From Hymenobacter psychrophilus (lineage in GTDB: Bacteria > Bacteroidota > Bacteroidia > Cytophagales > Hymenobacteraceae), in contig NZ_FNOV01000003.1 in the NCBI RefSeq assembly GCF_900107135.1, positions 186,001-250,000 of the forward strand: DNA of 64,000 nucleotides. The letters run 5' to 3'. Below, piece by piece: positions 51,296 through 60,361 of the stretch (within the stretch, counting starts at the first letter, position 1; every line of letters starts with the position of its first letter). Under the pieces are notes generated by a model. The model was not told the DNA's origin. It did not search any database and worked only from the letters and a program-made list of their open reading frames with translations. The position numbers were made by a program, and so were the translations under genes.

Positions 51296-51952
51296 ATGGA
51301 AATCCTTCAGCAAATCATCGACTTCGTTCTGCACCTTGATAAGCACCTCGGTGAAATCGTCAGGGAGTACGGCGTGTGGACTTACGCCATTCTCTTCCTC
51401 ATTATTTTCGTGGAAACGGGTGTAGTAGTGCTGCCCTTCCTGCCCGGCGACTCGCTGCTGTTTGCCGCTGGCGCCACGGCCGCTTTGCCCGGTTCGCCAC
51501 TGAATGTGTGGCTGATGATGGGGCTACTGATTTTGGCCGCCGTACTCGGCGACACCCTCAACTACCACATCGGCGACTACTTGGGGCCGCGGGTATTTCG
51601 CGAAAACTCGCGTTTTCTGAAGCGGGCCCACCTCGAGCGGACCCAGGCATTCTACGAGAAGCACGGGGCCAAAACAATTATTCTGGCCCGGTTTATCCCC
51701 ATCGTGCGCACATTTGCCCCATTTGTAGCGGGTGTGGGCACTATGCAATACACTAAGTTTTTGTCTTACAACGTGGTGGGCGCATTTCTGTGGGTGGTGT
51801 TGCTCACGAGTGCCGGTTACTTTTTCGGCTTGATTCCCGTTGTGCAGAAAAACTTTTCGCTGGTCGTTCTGGCTATTATCGCGCTGTCGGTGCTGCCGGT
51901 TGTGTGGGAGTTCGGCAAGTCGCGCGTCAGCAAAAAGCGGCCGGTAGCGTAG
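51296..51952 (+). CDS. DedA family membrane protein
   Basis: 218 residues with five TM helices. '[23 protein letters not shown]' and '[13 protein letters not shown]' are DedA blocks and '[20 protein letters not shown]' has the F-x-R-x2-P-x2-R-x3-P-x2-A-G motif important for function. DedA-superfamily proteins act as lipid scramblases or flippases (undecaprenyl phosphate or phospholipid recycling). I chose the ATG at 51296. A terminator follows before aroE. Confidence 0.9.
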   Translation: MEILQQIIDFVLHLDKHLGEIVREYGVWTYAILFLIIFVETGVVVLPFLPGDSLLFAAGATAALPGSPLNVWLMMGLLILAAVLGDTLNYHIGDYLGPRVFRENSRFLKRAHLERTQAFYEKHGAKTIILARFIPIVRTFAPFVAGVGTMQYTKFLSYNVVGAFLWVVLLTSAGYFFGLIPVVQKNFSLVVLAIIALSVLPVVWEFGKSRVSKKRPVA

Positions 51953-52010
51953 CTATAGTTGCGCGTACTAAAGCAACCTGTTGATTGTTACGCGTAAAAT
52001 AAACCTGCAT

Positions 52011-52042
52011 AACCGCCGGCCCCGCAAGGAAAGCCGGCGGTT
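52011..52042 (+). terminator. Terminator between dedA and aroE
   Basis: 10-bp arms 52011-52020 and 52033-52042 with a 12-nt loop, followed by TTTTTTT. It sits 35 nt before the aroE ATG at 52077. Confidence 0.8.
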
Positions 52043-52076
52043 TTTTTGTTGCTTCGCCCAAACCTGCACTTGTGTT

Positions 52077-52820
52077 ATGCCCGAATTCGGATTACTCGGC
52101 CGCACCCTGAATTATTCGTTCTCCCAGACCTATTTCAGTCAGAAATTTCATAACCTGGGCCTGAGCGACCACCACTACACGTTGTTCGAGCTGGCCAGCA
52201 TCAACGAGTTGCCGGCATTGCTGGCGGCTCACCCGCAGTTGCGCGGCCTCAACGTCACGATTCCTTACAAGGAGCAAATCTGGCCTTTCCTGAACGAGGT
52301 AGCGCCCTCGGCGGCCCGGGTGGGCGCCGTAAACGTGGTCGAGTTTCGGGAAGATGGCCGGTTAGTGGGCCACAACACCGATTACATAGGTTTCCGCGAC
52401 TCGCTCAGGGCGCTGCTGCCCAACCCACTGCCGGTAGGGCTACGGGCCTTGGTGCTGGGTAGCGGTGGGGCTTCGAAGGCCGTGGAAGTAGCGTTGCGCG
52501 AGTTGGGCATCGGCTTCTGGACTGTTTCGCGCAATCCGTTAGGCGCGGGCCTCACGTACGACGAGCTTAGTCCGCGCCTGCTCCACGACCATCGGCTGCT
52601 TATCAATGCCACGCCCCTGGGCACCTTTCCCAACGTAGCCGACTGCCCTCCCCTGCCCTACCACGCCCTCACGCCCCAGCACTACCTGCACGATTTGGTG
52701 TATAACCCCGCCGAAACCGAGTTTATGCGCCGCGGTCTGGCCGCCGGGGCACAGGTAAAAAACGGCTTCGACATGCTCTGCCGCCAGGCCGAAGCAGCTT
52801 GGGATATCTGGCATAAGTAA
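52077..52820 (+). CDS. aroE: Shikimate dehydrogenase
   Basis: 247 residues, NADP-dependent enzyme that reduces 3-dehydroshikimate in aromatic amino acid synthesis. 'NYSFSQTYFSQKFHNLGL' is the substrate-binding Ser pair region, 'LNVTIPYKEQIWPF' carries the catalytic Lys, 'GHNTDYIGF' the conserved Asp, and 'LVLGSGGASKAVEVAL' the NADP loop. It is somewhat shorter than the E. coli enzyme. I chose the ATG at 52077 because the frame upstream runs through the dedA terminator. Confidence 0.93.
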   Translation: MPEFGLLGRTLNYSFSQTYFSQKFHNLGLSDHHYTLFELASINELPALLAAHPQLRGLNVTIPYKEQIWPFLNEVAPSAARVGAVNVVEFREDGRLVGHNTDYIGFRDSLRALLPNPLPVGLRALVLGSGGASKAVEVALRELGIGFWTVSRNPLGAGLTYDELSPRLLHDHRLLINATPLGTFPNVADCPPLPYHALTPQHYLHDLVYNPAETEFMRRGLAAGAQVKNGFDMLCRQAEAAWDIWHK

Positions 52821-53002
52821 GCTTGACACTTTTTTGGTAACTGGCCCAGCTATGGTTGCTCCGCAAGTATAGTAACCTCAGAATAGTCTGTAGCCAACCG
52901 AGAAGTATTAATACAATTATATAGTGAAATTTCCTTATTATATGCACAATCTAAGGGAATAGTGGTAGATTGCCTTGCAATTCTACTATAGTACTCTCCC
53001 CT

Positions 53003-53395
53003 ATGACTCCCGAAGAACGTCTGGACCAACTGGAGCCTCTGCTTTCGGAAACTACTGCTATTCTCGACCGCCACACAGCCCAGTTGCGCCAGCACGCGGC
53101 GCTGCTTCGGCAACTAGTGCAGGCCACAGAAAGCAACACGCAGCTTATGCAACAGTTGCTAACCGGCCAAACCAATTGCCAGGAGCAACTGACCCGTCTC
53201 AGCGCTGTCCTGCCTCAACTCACCGAAACTCTTCCAACCGTTATACCCATCTTCGACGATTACGCGCCGGAGCCGGCCCGGCAACTGGAGGAATTAGAAA
53301 CCCGCCTCGAAACGATGGGCGGCCAGCTACAGGCGCTGGGGAGTAAAATGGATTTGATTTTAACCAAGCTTATCCGGGTATACATTAATAACTAG
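53003..53395 (+). CDS. Coiled-coil protein, unknown
   Basis: 130 residues, nearly all helical with heptad-like Leu spacing ('ERLDQLEPLLSETTAILDRHTAQLRQ', 'LLRQLVQATESNTQLMQQLL', 'ARQLEELETRLETMGGQLQALGSKMDLILTKLI'). No signal or catalytic motif. No family recognised. I chose the ATG at 53003. The 180 bp before it are AT-rich without a TAnnTTTG box, so the promoter is not clear. Confidence 0.6.
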   Translation: MTPEERLDQLEPLLSETTAILDRHTAQLRQHAALLRQLVQATESNTQLMQQLLTGQTNCQEQLTRLSAVLPQLTETLPTVIPIFDDYAPEPARQLEELETRLETMGGQLQALGSKMDLILTKLIRVYINN

Positions 53396-53728
53396 CTGCA
53401 CAGAACCGCCGTCGAAAAAGCAGCTTTCGCCCCAGGTCGATATTTAGCGCCAGCACTCTAGCAGACTATTTTTTTGTGAGGGGTTGCGGCCACAAGCTGC
53501 ACCCAACAACGCTGATTTGTCGCCGGAACGTGCCTGTGGACAGCTCGTGCAACTCAAACCGGCCAATGGTGCCTGCGCACTGGTAGCAGCCCTCGGCTGT
53601 TTGGTTGAAGCAGGTGCCGGGCGGGTTGAAAAAGCGGCCGGAAGCGTAGCCGATTAGCTACTTTGCCAGTTCATTAAGCGCCCACCGCCCTGAACCCGCC
53701 CGCTTCCGTTTCCCGCCCGCTGTGGCCA
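53396..53728. other. 333-bp gap with a possible coding remnant
   Basis: No annotated gene fits. On the minus strand a frame without an ATG or GTG runs from about 53655 to a TAG at 53466-53468 and encodes Cys-rich residues ('GTCFNQTAEGCYQCAGTIG'). The plus-strand frame of the kinase gene is open from 53678. A T-run is at 53469-53475. Confidence 0.35.
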
Positions 53729-54805
53729 TTGCCTGTGTTGCCGGCCTGGCTGCGGCAGCTGCCCTGGGTGCACCTGGCCTGGGTAGGGCTGCTGCTGTAT
53801 TTTGATTGGCAGAACTGGTTGCTGCGCCAGGGCGTACTGGTGCCGCAGCAGCAGGACCACTTCTGGGCCCTGGCCCTGACGGCCGACCTGCTCGATTCAG
53901 CCCTATTCTACTTTAATTGGCTGCTCATGCCCCGGCTGTTCCGGCGCGGGCGGTTGGGCACTTACTTGGCGCTGCTGGGGCTAGGGCTGGTGGCGTTCTG
54001 CGCCCTGCGTATCGGCGTTAGCTATGGATTCGATGAGGTGCGGGTGCGGGGCCAGTCGCAGCCGCTGGGCTACTACGTGCAGGTGCTGCAGGCCTACTAC
54101 CTGCTGTTGGGCGGGCAAATTCTGCTGCTGAGCTATTTTATTGGGTTGGCCGGCGACTATTGGCGCGAATTGCGCCACCGCCGCGCCCTGGAGCAGCAGC
54201 ACCTGCGCACCGAGCTGGCCCTGTTGCGGAGCCAGCTGCACCCGCATTTCCTGTTCAACACGCTCAACAACATTTACTCGCTTACGCTGCATGCCTCGCC
54301 CCAGGCCCCCGAAGCGGTGCTACGCCTGGCCGAGCTGATGCGCTACCAGCTCTACGAAAGCTCCGACGACCTCGTGCCGCTGGCCCGCGAAATCAGCCAC
54401 CTGCAAAGCTTCCTTACGCTTCAGCAGTTGCGCCTGCCCACTGCCGACGACGACGCCGATGAGGCCATCGACTTTCGCATACTGCTCCCGCCCAATGCCA
54501 GCCACCAGCTGCTGCTGCCCCCCATGCTACTGCTCCCACTGGTCGAAAATGCCTTCAAGCACGGCGACCTGACGGCCCGGCCCCACGTGGTACGCCTCGT
54601 GCTGGAGCTGGCGCCCGCCGACGGGCAGGTGCATTTCACGGTGCGCAACCGCATCTCGCCCGATGCGGCGGCGCCCGGCGGCGTGGGCCTGGCCAACCTG
54701 CGGCGGCGCCTCGAGCTACTCTACCCCGAGCAGCACGCGCTGGTAATTACGGCCAACCAGCAGGAATACGCCGTGCGGCTAACGGTACCGGTGGCGGTGA
54801 AATAG
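53729..54805 (+). CDS. LytS/YehU-type sensor histidine kinase
   Basis: About 358 residues. Four TM helices in the first 140, then a coiled linker ('ELRHRRALEQQHLRTELALLRSQL'), 'HPHFLFNTLNNIYSL' with the phospho-acceptor His173, and the GHKL ATPase ('LLPLVENAFKHGDL' N box, 'GGVGLANLRRRLELLY' G box). Start uncertain: a TTG at 53729 is used here and the frame is open to 53678 without ATG or GTG. It is paralogous to the kinase at 62479, sharing 'LVENAFKHGDLTARP'. Its regulator is at 55759, behind an alpha/beta hydrolase gene. Confidence 0.87.
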   Translation: MPVLPAWLRQLPWVHLAWVGLLLYFDWQNWLLRQGVLVPQQQDHFWALALTADLLDSALFYFNWLLMPRLFRRGRLGTYLALLGLGLVAFCALRIGVSYGFDEVRVRGQSQPLGYYVQVLQAYYLLLGGQILLLSYFIGLAGDYWRELRHRRALEQQHLRTELALLRSQLHPHFLFNTLNNIYSLTLHASPQAPEAVLRLAELMRYQLYESSDDLVPLAREISHLQSFLTLQQLRLPTADDDADEAIDFRILLPPNASHQLLLPPMLLLPLVENAFKHGDLTARPHVVRLVLELAPADGQVHFTVRNRISPDAAAPGGVGLANLRRRLELLYPEQHALVITANQQEYAVRLTVPVAVK

Positions 54806-54866
54806 TGAATCGGTGAGTTGAGGTCCCGTCTTCGCGGCTCTTGTATAAAAACGTATTGCTTACCCC

Positions 54867-55691
54867 ATGAAACAGTATTTGCTTATCATCCTGACGCTAG
54901 TGTTGTCGCTGCCTGTATACGCGTTGCGCCCTAACCGTACTTATGCATATACGCCCGACTCGCTGGGGCTCTCATACCGCACCGCTCGCATCGAAACGCC
55001 CGACCATTTTCAGCTAAATAGCTGGATTATTGAGCCTCGGAATGGCCGTGACCAGCACGTCACGATAGTAGTGGCAGAAGGTGATGCCGGTAATATGGGG
55101 CAACTCCTTTTCCATGCCAAAATGTTGGCCGATGTCGGCTACCGGGTGTTGCTTTTTGATTATCGGGGCTTTGGGCATAGCTCCGATTTCGCCATTGATC
55201 AGCAGCGGTTGTACTACACCGAATTTGCCGTTGATTTGCGGGCTGCCTTTCTGTACGCCCGCCAACAGTTTCCACAGTCCCGCACTGGCATTTTCGGCTT
55301 CTCGATGGGCACTATAATGGCTACCCACGTAGCTGCCACCGCGCAGCCAGATTTCTTGATAGGGGAGGGCTACGTGGTCGATCCGGTTACCTTGGTGGCT
55401 GCCATTAAACAGGTGAAAAACAAAGCCGTAACTCTGCCTCCCGAAGCAGCCACGTACTCCACGCTGCTCCGGCAGATACGGTGTCCTATGTTACTCGTGG
55501 CCGGAACAAAGGATACGAATACTCCTGTGGCAGATTCCAGGCGCATCGTGCAAGCTGCTCACCACCGGCAGCGCAAGTTGATAACGTTTGAGGGAGCGCA
55601 CGGGGAAGGGCTGACAGCTCTTTCATCAACGCCTGGACAGTATGGCGACCTGTACGCTGCCGCTGTACAAAGCTTTTTGGCTAAAAAGTAA
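54867..55691 (+). CDS. Exported alpha/beta hydrolase between kinase and regulator
   Basis: 274 residues with a signal peptide (cleavage near 'PVYALR'). Typical blocks: 'VLLFDYRGFGHSS' after strand 4, the nucleophile elbow 'IFGFSMGTIMA' (Ser of G-x-S-x-G) and 'LLVAGTKDTNTPVADSRR' with the acid; the His is probably in 'FEGAHGEGL'. An esterase or lipase-like envelope enzyme. It breaks the usual kinase-regulator adjacency: the second copy at 62479/63854 has no gene there. Its G+C is lower than in the regulator gene in the blocks I counted (50-53%). Confidence 0.82.
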   Translation: MKQYLLIILTLVLSLPVYALRPNRTYAYTPDSLGLSYRTARIETPDHFQLNSWIIEPRNGRDQHVTIVVAEGDAGNMGQLLFHAKMLADVGYRVLLFDYRGFGHSSDFAIDQQRLYYTEFAVDLRAAFLYARQQFPQSRTGIFGFSMGTIMATHVAATAQPDFLIGEGYVVDPVTLVAAIKQVKNKAVTLPPEAATYSTLLRQIRCPMLLVAGTKDTNTPVADSRRIVQAAHHRQRKLITFEGAHGEGLTALSSTPGQYGDLYAAAVQSFLAKK

Positions 55692-55758
55692 GTAAACGGT
55701 TCTTGTTGCAGGCAAAAGCAACGGGACTCAAAACGTATCTACTTAATTCAATACCTGT

Positions 55759-56529
55759 ATGATGCCCGTTCCTGATTCTGGTAGTCGCCGACCGGTTAGC
55801 TGCATTGTGGTGGATGATGAGCCGCTGGCGCGGAAGGTACTGGTCGATTTTTGCGGACAGGTGACGTTTCTGGCGTTGCAGGGGCAATTTGGCGACGCGC
55901 TGGCAGCCGCGGCCTTTCTGCAGGATAATCCGGTGGACGTGGTGTTTCTCGACATCCAGATGCCGCGCCTGACGGGGCTGCAGCTAGCGCAGCTGCTGCC
56001 CGCGCCCGGCCCACGCATCATCTTCACCACCGCCCACCCCGATTATGCCGTGCAGAGCTACGAGCTGCCGGCGCTGGACTACCTGCTCAAGCCCATTTCC
56101 TTCGAACGGTTTGTGCAGGCCGCCCACCGGGCCCGCGCCGCCCTGCTGCCCCCGGCCGCAACTACTGCCACACCCGAAGCCGCCGCCGCCGACCCCGCCG
56201 CCGCCGACGAAGTCCTGTTCGTGCGCCACGACAGCCGTTTGCGCCGGGTATTGGTCGACGACATTTACTACGTGGAGGGCCAGAAGGAATACCTGATGTA
56301 CTACACGGCCACCGGCAAGCTGCTGATTCTGCAGTCGTTCCGCAAGCTCGAAGAGCAGCTGCCCGCCGGCCGTTTCGTGCGCATCCACAAATCCTACCTC
56401 ATCAACCTGCGCCACCTCGAATTTGTGGAGCGCCACCGCGTGCAGGTCCACGGCGCCTCGTTGCCCATCGGCGAAACCTACCGCGAAGGGCTGCTCGAAG
56501 TGCTGCGCTACCACGGAAAATTCAATTAA
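55759..56529 (+). CDS. LytTR-family response regulator
   Basis: 256 residues. Receiver domain with 'VDDEPLARKVLVDFC', 'VVFLDIQMPRL' (phospho-acceptor Asp65), 'FTTAHPDYAVQSYEL' and 'DYLLKPISFERFVQAA'. An Ala/Pro linker follows, then a LytTR DNA-binding domain ('DIYYVEGQKEYLMYYT', 'FVRIHKSYLINLRHLEFVERH'). Cognate to the kinase at 53729. LytTR regulators bind direct repeats near target promoters; no such site was identified here. Ends with a strong hairpin. Confidence 0.92.
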   Translation: MMPVPDSGSRRPVSCIVVDDEPLARKVLVDFCGQVTFLALQGQFGDALAAAAFLQDNPVDVVFLDIQMPRLTGLQLAQLLPAPGPRIIFTTAHPDYAVQSYELPALDYLLKPISFERFVQAAHRARAALLPPAATTATPEAAAADPAAADEVLFVRHDSRLRRVLVDDIYYVEGQKEYLMYYTATGKLLILQSFRKLEEQLPAGRFVRIHKSYLINLRHLEFVERHRVQVHGASLPIGETYREGLLEVLRYHGKFN

Positions 56530-56593
56530 AAAGTAAAAGACAACCGTTGAGCGACTCCTAGCTGGGGCGTTCAACGGTTGTCTTTTACTTTTT
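56528..56593. terminator. Bidirectional terminator after the first LytTR gene
   Basis: Perfect 23-bp arms 56528-56550 and 56571-56593, with A-run and T-run ends. It separates the LytTR gene from the minus-strand aspartic-protease-like gene. Confidence 0.92.
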
Positions 56594-56658
56594 ACCTCCT
56601 TTCACCTAACTGCCGGGCCGAATGCAGCAAAAATACTCGGATGGGGGGCAGGCCGCTT

Positions 56659-57624
56659 TTATTTCACTACGCCAAATCTGTTGCGCTTGAAATCGAGCAC
56701 AATGACATCGTTTTGAAAGAGGGCGTTACCGGTAATCCCCTCAACGCCTGTTGCTTTCATGAACTCCAGGTGGCGCTGGTCGCGGTTGAACCAGGCTTTA
56801 GCGGGCGGGAGCTGCTGGGTTCCCAGGTACACGGCCGCCTGCGCCGGCGCGGCATAATACGCCACCTGCTTGCCCCACGAGTTCACAACCAGCGTATCGG
56901 TGGGCGGACCGGGCCGGGCGATGCCGCGCCAGGTCTGCTCGTCGGTTGTCAGGGTGAACAAGCTGGAACCCGTGTCGAACAGCACCCAGTACGTACGCTG
57001 CGCGATAGTAAGGGGAATGTGCATGCGGTTGTCGCGCACCTGGCTCGCCACGAAGCTGGTTCGGGCCTGCCAATAGGCATCAACGGAATCGAGCACGCAC
57101 ATGCGTTGCTGCGGGTAATCGATAACGAGCACTTTGCCCGCCACAAAATCGCCCCCGATGGTGCCCGCCAATTTTTGCGACTTGGTATGCAGCGAATCAA
57201 CCGGTGTTTCATCTCCGTAACCCGACATAAACAGCGGCCGGGCCACCTGCATGGGGCCGAAAACCACGGGCAGACCAGTGGTGCCGTAGTTGCGGACGCC
57301 CGAGTCACTCATCCCGCTCCGGGTGGTATCGAGCAGGGCGTACAGCTGGGCCCGGGTGGGGAAGTAGTTTTTCAGCGCGTCGCCGTACAGCATGGTCGCG
57401 TCGCTGCCCAGGTCGAACTGCGCAATGAAATTGGCCTGCAAGTCCCGGATTTTAATTGGGATGAAGATGGCCGCCTTGTACTCCTTGCCCTGGATTTTGG
57501 CGGTGTACCACTCAAACGCAAACCACGGATAGGCCGGGGGCGACGTGGTAGCGGAGCGCGGAGTCGCGCAGGCGCTCAGCAGGATAGTGGTGGCGAGCAG
57601 CAGCGGCCGGACAGCTAATTTCAT
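56659..57624 (-). CDS. Retropepsin-like aspartic protease lipoprotein
   Basis: 321 residues with lipobox 'LLSACATP'. Two D-[TL]-G-S like blocks occur: 'FDLGSDATMLYG' near residue 72 and 'VLFDTGSSLFTL' further on. The C-terminal block 'GVEGITGNALFQNDVIVLDFKRNRFGV' is common in Bacteroidota retropepsin-like proteins. The first block lacks Thr, so activity may depend on the second. Envelope lipoprotein of unknown substrate. Ahead of it in the same direction is the beta-barrel gene (57688-60276), with 63 bp between. Confidence 0.8.
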   Translation of the reverse strand: MKLAVRPLLLATTILLSACATPRSATTSPPAYPWFAFEWYTAKIQGKEYKAAIFIPIKIRDLQANFIAQFDLGSDATMLYGDALKNYFPTRAQLYALLDTTRSGMSDSGVRNYGTTGLPVVFGPMQVARPLFMSGYGDETPVDSLHTKSQKLAGTIGGDFVAGKVLVIDYPQQRMCVLDSVDAYWQARTSFVASQVRDNRMHIPLTIAQRTYWVLFDTGSSLFTLTTDEQTWRGIARPGPPTDTLVVNSWGKQVAYYAAPAQAAVYLGTQQLPPAKAWFNRDQRHLEFMKATGVEGITGNALFQNDVIVLDFKRNRFGVVK

Positions 57625-57687
57625 GCGCTAAATATAGAAGGAAGGATAACCCGGTAAGTTCAAGACGACACTTTTCTGCCTGATACC

Positions 57688-60276
57688 CTACTGCTGGCCG
57701 GTTTGCTGGCCGTCGCCGCCGCTCTTGGTATCGTCGTTCTGGATGCCGCGGCGGCGCTTGGGGGGCTGGTTGGTTACTTTGCCGAAGCGGTAGTTGAAGG
57801 CCAGCCGGACGCCGCGCAGGTAGAGGTAGTTGTTGCTTTCCTGGCGGAACTGGTCGGTTTCGAGGGTGCTGCTGAGGTTGCGGGTGGCCGAGAGGAAGTT
57901 GTCGGCGTTCAGCGTGAGGTCGGCTTTATCCTTGAGCAGGTTTTTGCGCAGGCCCAGCGAGTAGTAGGTCCAGGCGGCCTGCCGGCCCTGCAGCTGCACC
58001 CGCGGCGAGTTGAGGCCGCCGAAGAACTGCAGGCTCAGGCCTTTCTCAAATTTGTAGCTCGAATTCAGGTTCAGGTTGTACTGCACGCCGCTGTTATTGA
58101 AGCCCAGGCCGGGGCTTTTCAGCGACACGTAGTACACGTTCACGTTGCCGCTCACGCTCCAGTCTTTCAGCGGCTTGATGGAGCCGAACACGCTGCCGCC
58201 GTAGGTGGCGTTGCGGCCGATGTTGCGAAAGGTCTGGAGGTTGACCCCATCCTTCACTTCGCGGAAGCTTTCGATGGCGTTGCCGGTGCGGCGCACGTAG
58301 CCGCTCAAATTCAACACCGAGCCCTTCACAAACGTCGTGTAGTTGAGCTCGTAGCTGTCGGTTAGCTCGGGCCGCAGGTCGGGGTTGCCGAAGCTCACGT
58401 TGAGCGTATCGGAGGTGTTGCGGAAGGGGTTGAGGTAGAAAATCTGGGGGCGCTGGATGCGTCGCGAGTAGGCCAGCCGCACCGATTCGCCGGGTTTTTT
58501 CTCGTTTTTAGGCTGGAAGTTCAGGCTCAGGTTGGGCAGCAGATTGGTATAGTTCTGGCGCACGCCCGGCAGGTCGCTGCTCTGGCCCTGCCGCTCCTGG
58601 AAGCTGCCGCGCACGCGCGTGTTTTCTACCCGGGCACCCAGCTTAAAGCTCAGCTTTTTGGAAGCCGAGAAGCCGTAGCTGGTGTAGCCGGCCAATACAT
58701 CCTGGTCGTAGTCGAACTGGTTGGAGCGGGCCGGGTTGAAGGCCGGGTCGATAACCGTGAGGCTGGGGCTGTTGGCGACATCGTAGATGCTGCTGACGCG
58801 GCGCAGAATGGCCTTGGCGCCGGTTTCGAGCGTAGTGGTGGGCGAAAACGGGTGGGCGTAATCGGTTTGCAGGGTGGTTTCGAGGTTGCGCGAGAGGTTG
58901 TTGCTGGCCTCGCGGTAGCTCTTGGCGTCGTTGGCCGTGGTGTTGCCCGCAAACTGGTCGAGGTTGTAGTCCTGCTCGTTGCGGTTGCGGGTGTGCTGGC
59001 CCAGCACGCTCCACTCGCGGCCCTTCTGCCCGTCAAACGTGCGGGTGTAGCCGCCGTTGAGGTCGTAGCTCTGGGTACGGAACTTGCGGTCGGTGTCGCG
59101 GGTGAACTCGTTGGGGATAACAGGGTCGTTGGGTAGCGGCAACAGCCGATTATCGTACTGTGCGTTGTACTGTTGGTAGTTGCCGCTGTTGCGGAACAGG
59201 TTGCCCTGCACGTTCAGCAGCAGGTTATGGAAGGGCGCGGGGTCGTAATCGAGCCCCAGCCGGCCGAAGCCACCGCCGCCCACCGTGTTGCCGTCGCCGG
59301 CTTGGCGCACGGCCAGTTGCTCGTTGCCGCTGCCGTCTTTCAGGCTGCGGGTCAGGTCGTTGCGGTTGGGACTGTAGAAAGCAAAGCCGCTCAGCGAGCT
59401 GTTGATGCCGAGCTTGCCCTTGCGGTAATTGAGCGAGCCGTTGGCGTTGGAGCTGCGGTTGCCGCCGGCCAGGCCCACCGAGCCGTTCAGCCCCTGCAGG
59501 TTGTTCTTCTTGAGGATGATGTTGATAATGCCGCCCGTGCCTTCGGCGTCGTACTTGGCCGAGGGCGTCGTAATTACCTCCACGCTCTTGATCTGGTCGG
59601 CCGGAATCTGCTTGAGCGCGTCGGCCACGCTGGAGGCCACAATCGACGAAGGCTTGTTGTCAATCAGCACCCGAATGTTGCTGGAGCCGCGCAGCTGCAG
59701 GCCGCCGTCGGGGTCTACGCTCAGCAGCGGCACCTTGCGCAGCACATCGGCCGCGGTGCCCCCGCTATTGGTGATGTCCTTTTCGGCGTTATATACGATG
59801 CGGTCGGGCTTGGTTTCGATGATGTCCCGCTCGCCGGTCACGGTCACCTCGCCCAGCTTCTGGGCCGTCGACTCCAGCCGCACCACGGGCACCGTCATCA
59901 GGCCCCCGCCCACGGTTACGGCCACCGTCTGGGGCGCGTAGCCAATAAAGCTGAATTGCAGCCGGAACTGACCCTCCGCCAGCCCTTTCAACTCGAAGCG
60001 GCCTTTTTCGTCGCACACCGTGCCATCAAGCGGCGTGGTACCACTCAGCGGCAGCAAAGCCACGGTAGCGTATTCCACGGGCTTTTTGGTGGTGGCGTCG
60101 AGCACGGTGCCTTCGAGGCGGGCAGTGCCTTTAGCGGCGGGGAGCAGCGGCCGGGCCGGGGCGGCGGCGGGCGCGGTACCAGCGGGGCGCTGCCCGGCGG
60201 GCGGGCCGGTCTGGGCCAGGGCCGGAGCGGTAAGCAGGGTGGCCGCAAACAGGGCCAGAGGCGTAGCGTATTTCAT
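57688..60276 (-). CDS. Outer-membrane beta-barrel protein (TonB receptor-like, OMP_b-brl_3 type)
   Basis: 862 residues. Signal peptide, then a carboxypeptidase-like regulatory domain ('LEGTVLDATTKKPVEYATVALLP'), a plug-like domain ('GTAADVLRKVPLLSVDPDGGLQLRGSSNIRVLI' with 'PADQIKSVEVITTPSAKYDAEGTGGIINIIL') and a barrel with many aromatic strand ends. This fits the Bacteroidota outer-membrane beta-barrel family that lacks a clear TonB box. I chose the ATG at 60276 for its signal peptide; 48 more codons are open upstream. Followed by the aspartic-protease-like gene; ligand unknown. Confidence 0.88.
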   Translation of the reverse strand: MKYATPLALFAATLLTAPALAQTGPPAGQRPAGTAPAAAPARPLLPAAKGTARLEGTVLDATTKKPVEYATVALLPLSGTTPLDGTVCDEKGRFELKGLAEGQFRLQFSFIGYAPQTVAVTVGGGLMTVPVVRLESTAQKLGEVTVTGERDIIETKPDRIVYNAEKDITNSGGTAADVLRKVPLLSVDPDGGLQLRGSSNIRVLIDNKPSSIVASSVADALKQIPADQIKSVEVITTPSAKYDAEGTGGIINIILKKNNLQGLNGSVGLAGGNRSSNANGSLNYRKGKLGINSSLSGFAFYSPNRNDLTRSLKDGSGNEQLAVRQAGDGNTVGGGGFGRLGLDYDPAPFHNLLLNVQGNLFRNSGNYQQYNAQYDNRLLPLPNDPVIPNEFTRDTDRKFRTQSYDLNGGYTRTFDGQKGREWSVLGQHTRNRNEQDYNLDQFAGNTTANDAKSYREASNNLSRNLETTLQTDYAHPFSPTTTLETGAKAILRRVSSIYDVANSPSLTVIDPAFNPARSNQFDYDQDVLAGYTSYGFSASKKLSFKLGARVENTRVRGSFQERQGQSSDLPGVRQNYTNLLPNLSLNFQPKNEKKPGESVRLAYSRRIQRPQIFYLNPFRNTSDTLNVSFGNPDLRPELTDSYELNYTTFVKGSVLNLSGYVRRTGNAIESFREVKDGVNLQTFRNIGRNATYGGSVFGSIKPLKDWSVSGNVNVYYVSLKSPGLGFNNSGVQYNLNLNSSYKFEKGLSLQFFGGLNSPRVQLQGRQAAWTYYSLGLRKNLLKDKADLTLNADNFLSATRNLSSTLETDQFRQESNNYLYLRGVRLAFNYRFGKVTNQPPKRRRGIQNDDTKSGGDGQQTGQQ

Positions 60277-60361
60277 GTAAGCACAGGATGTTGCAGATGG
60301 ATGGATGTCGCGGATGCGGGAGATAAAGGATGCGTGGAATGGGCCCACCTCAAGCAGAATT

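Noticed and set aside
51981..52076. Earlier start for aroE
   Set aside because: The extension runs through the dedA terminator hairpin and T-run, so it would not be in the aroE protein.
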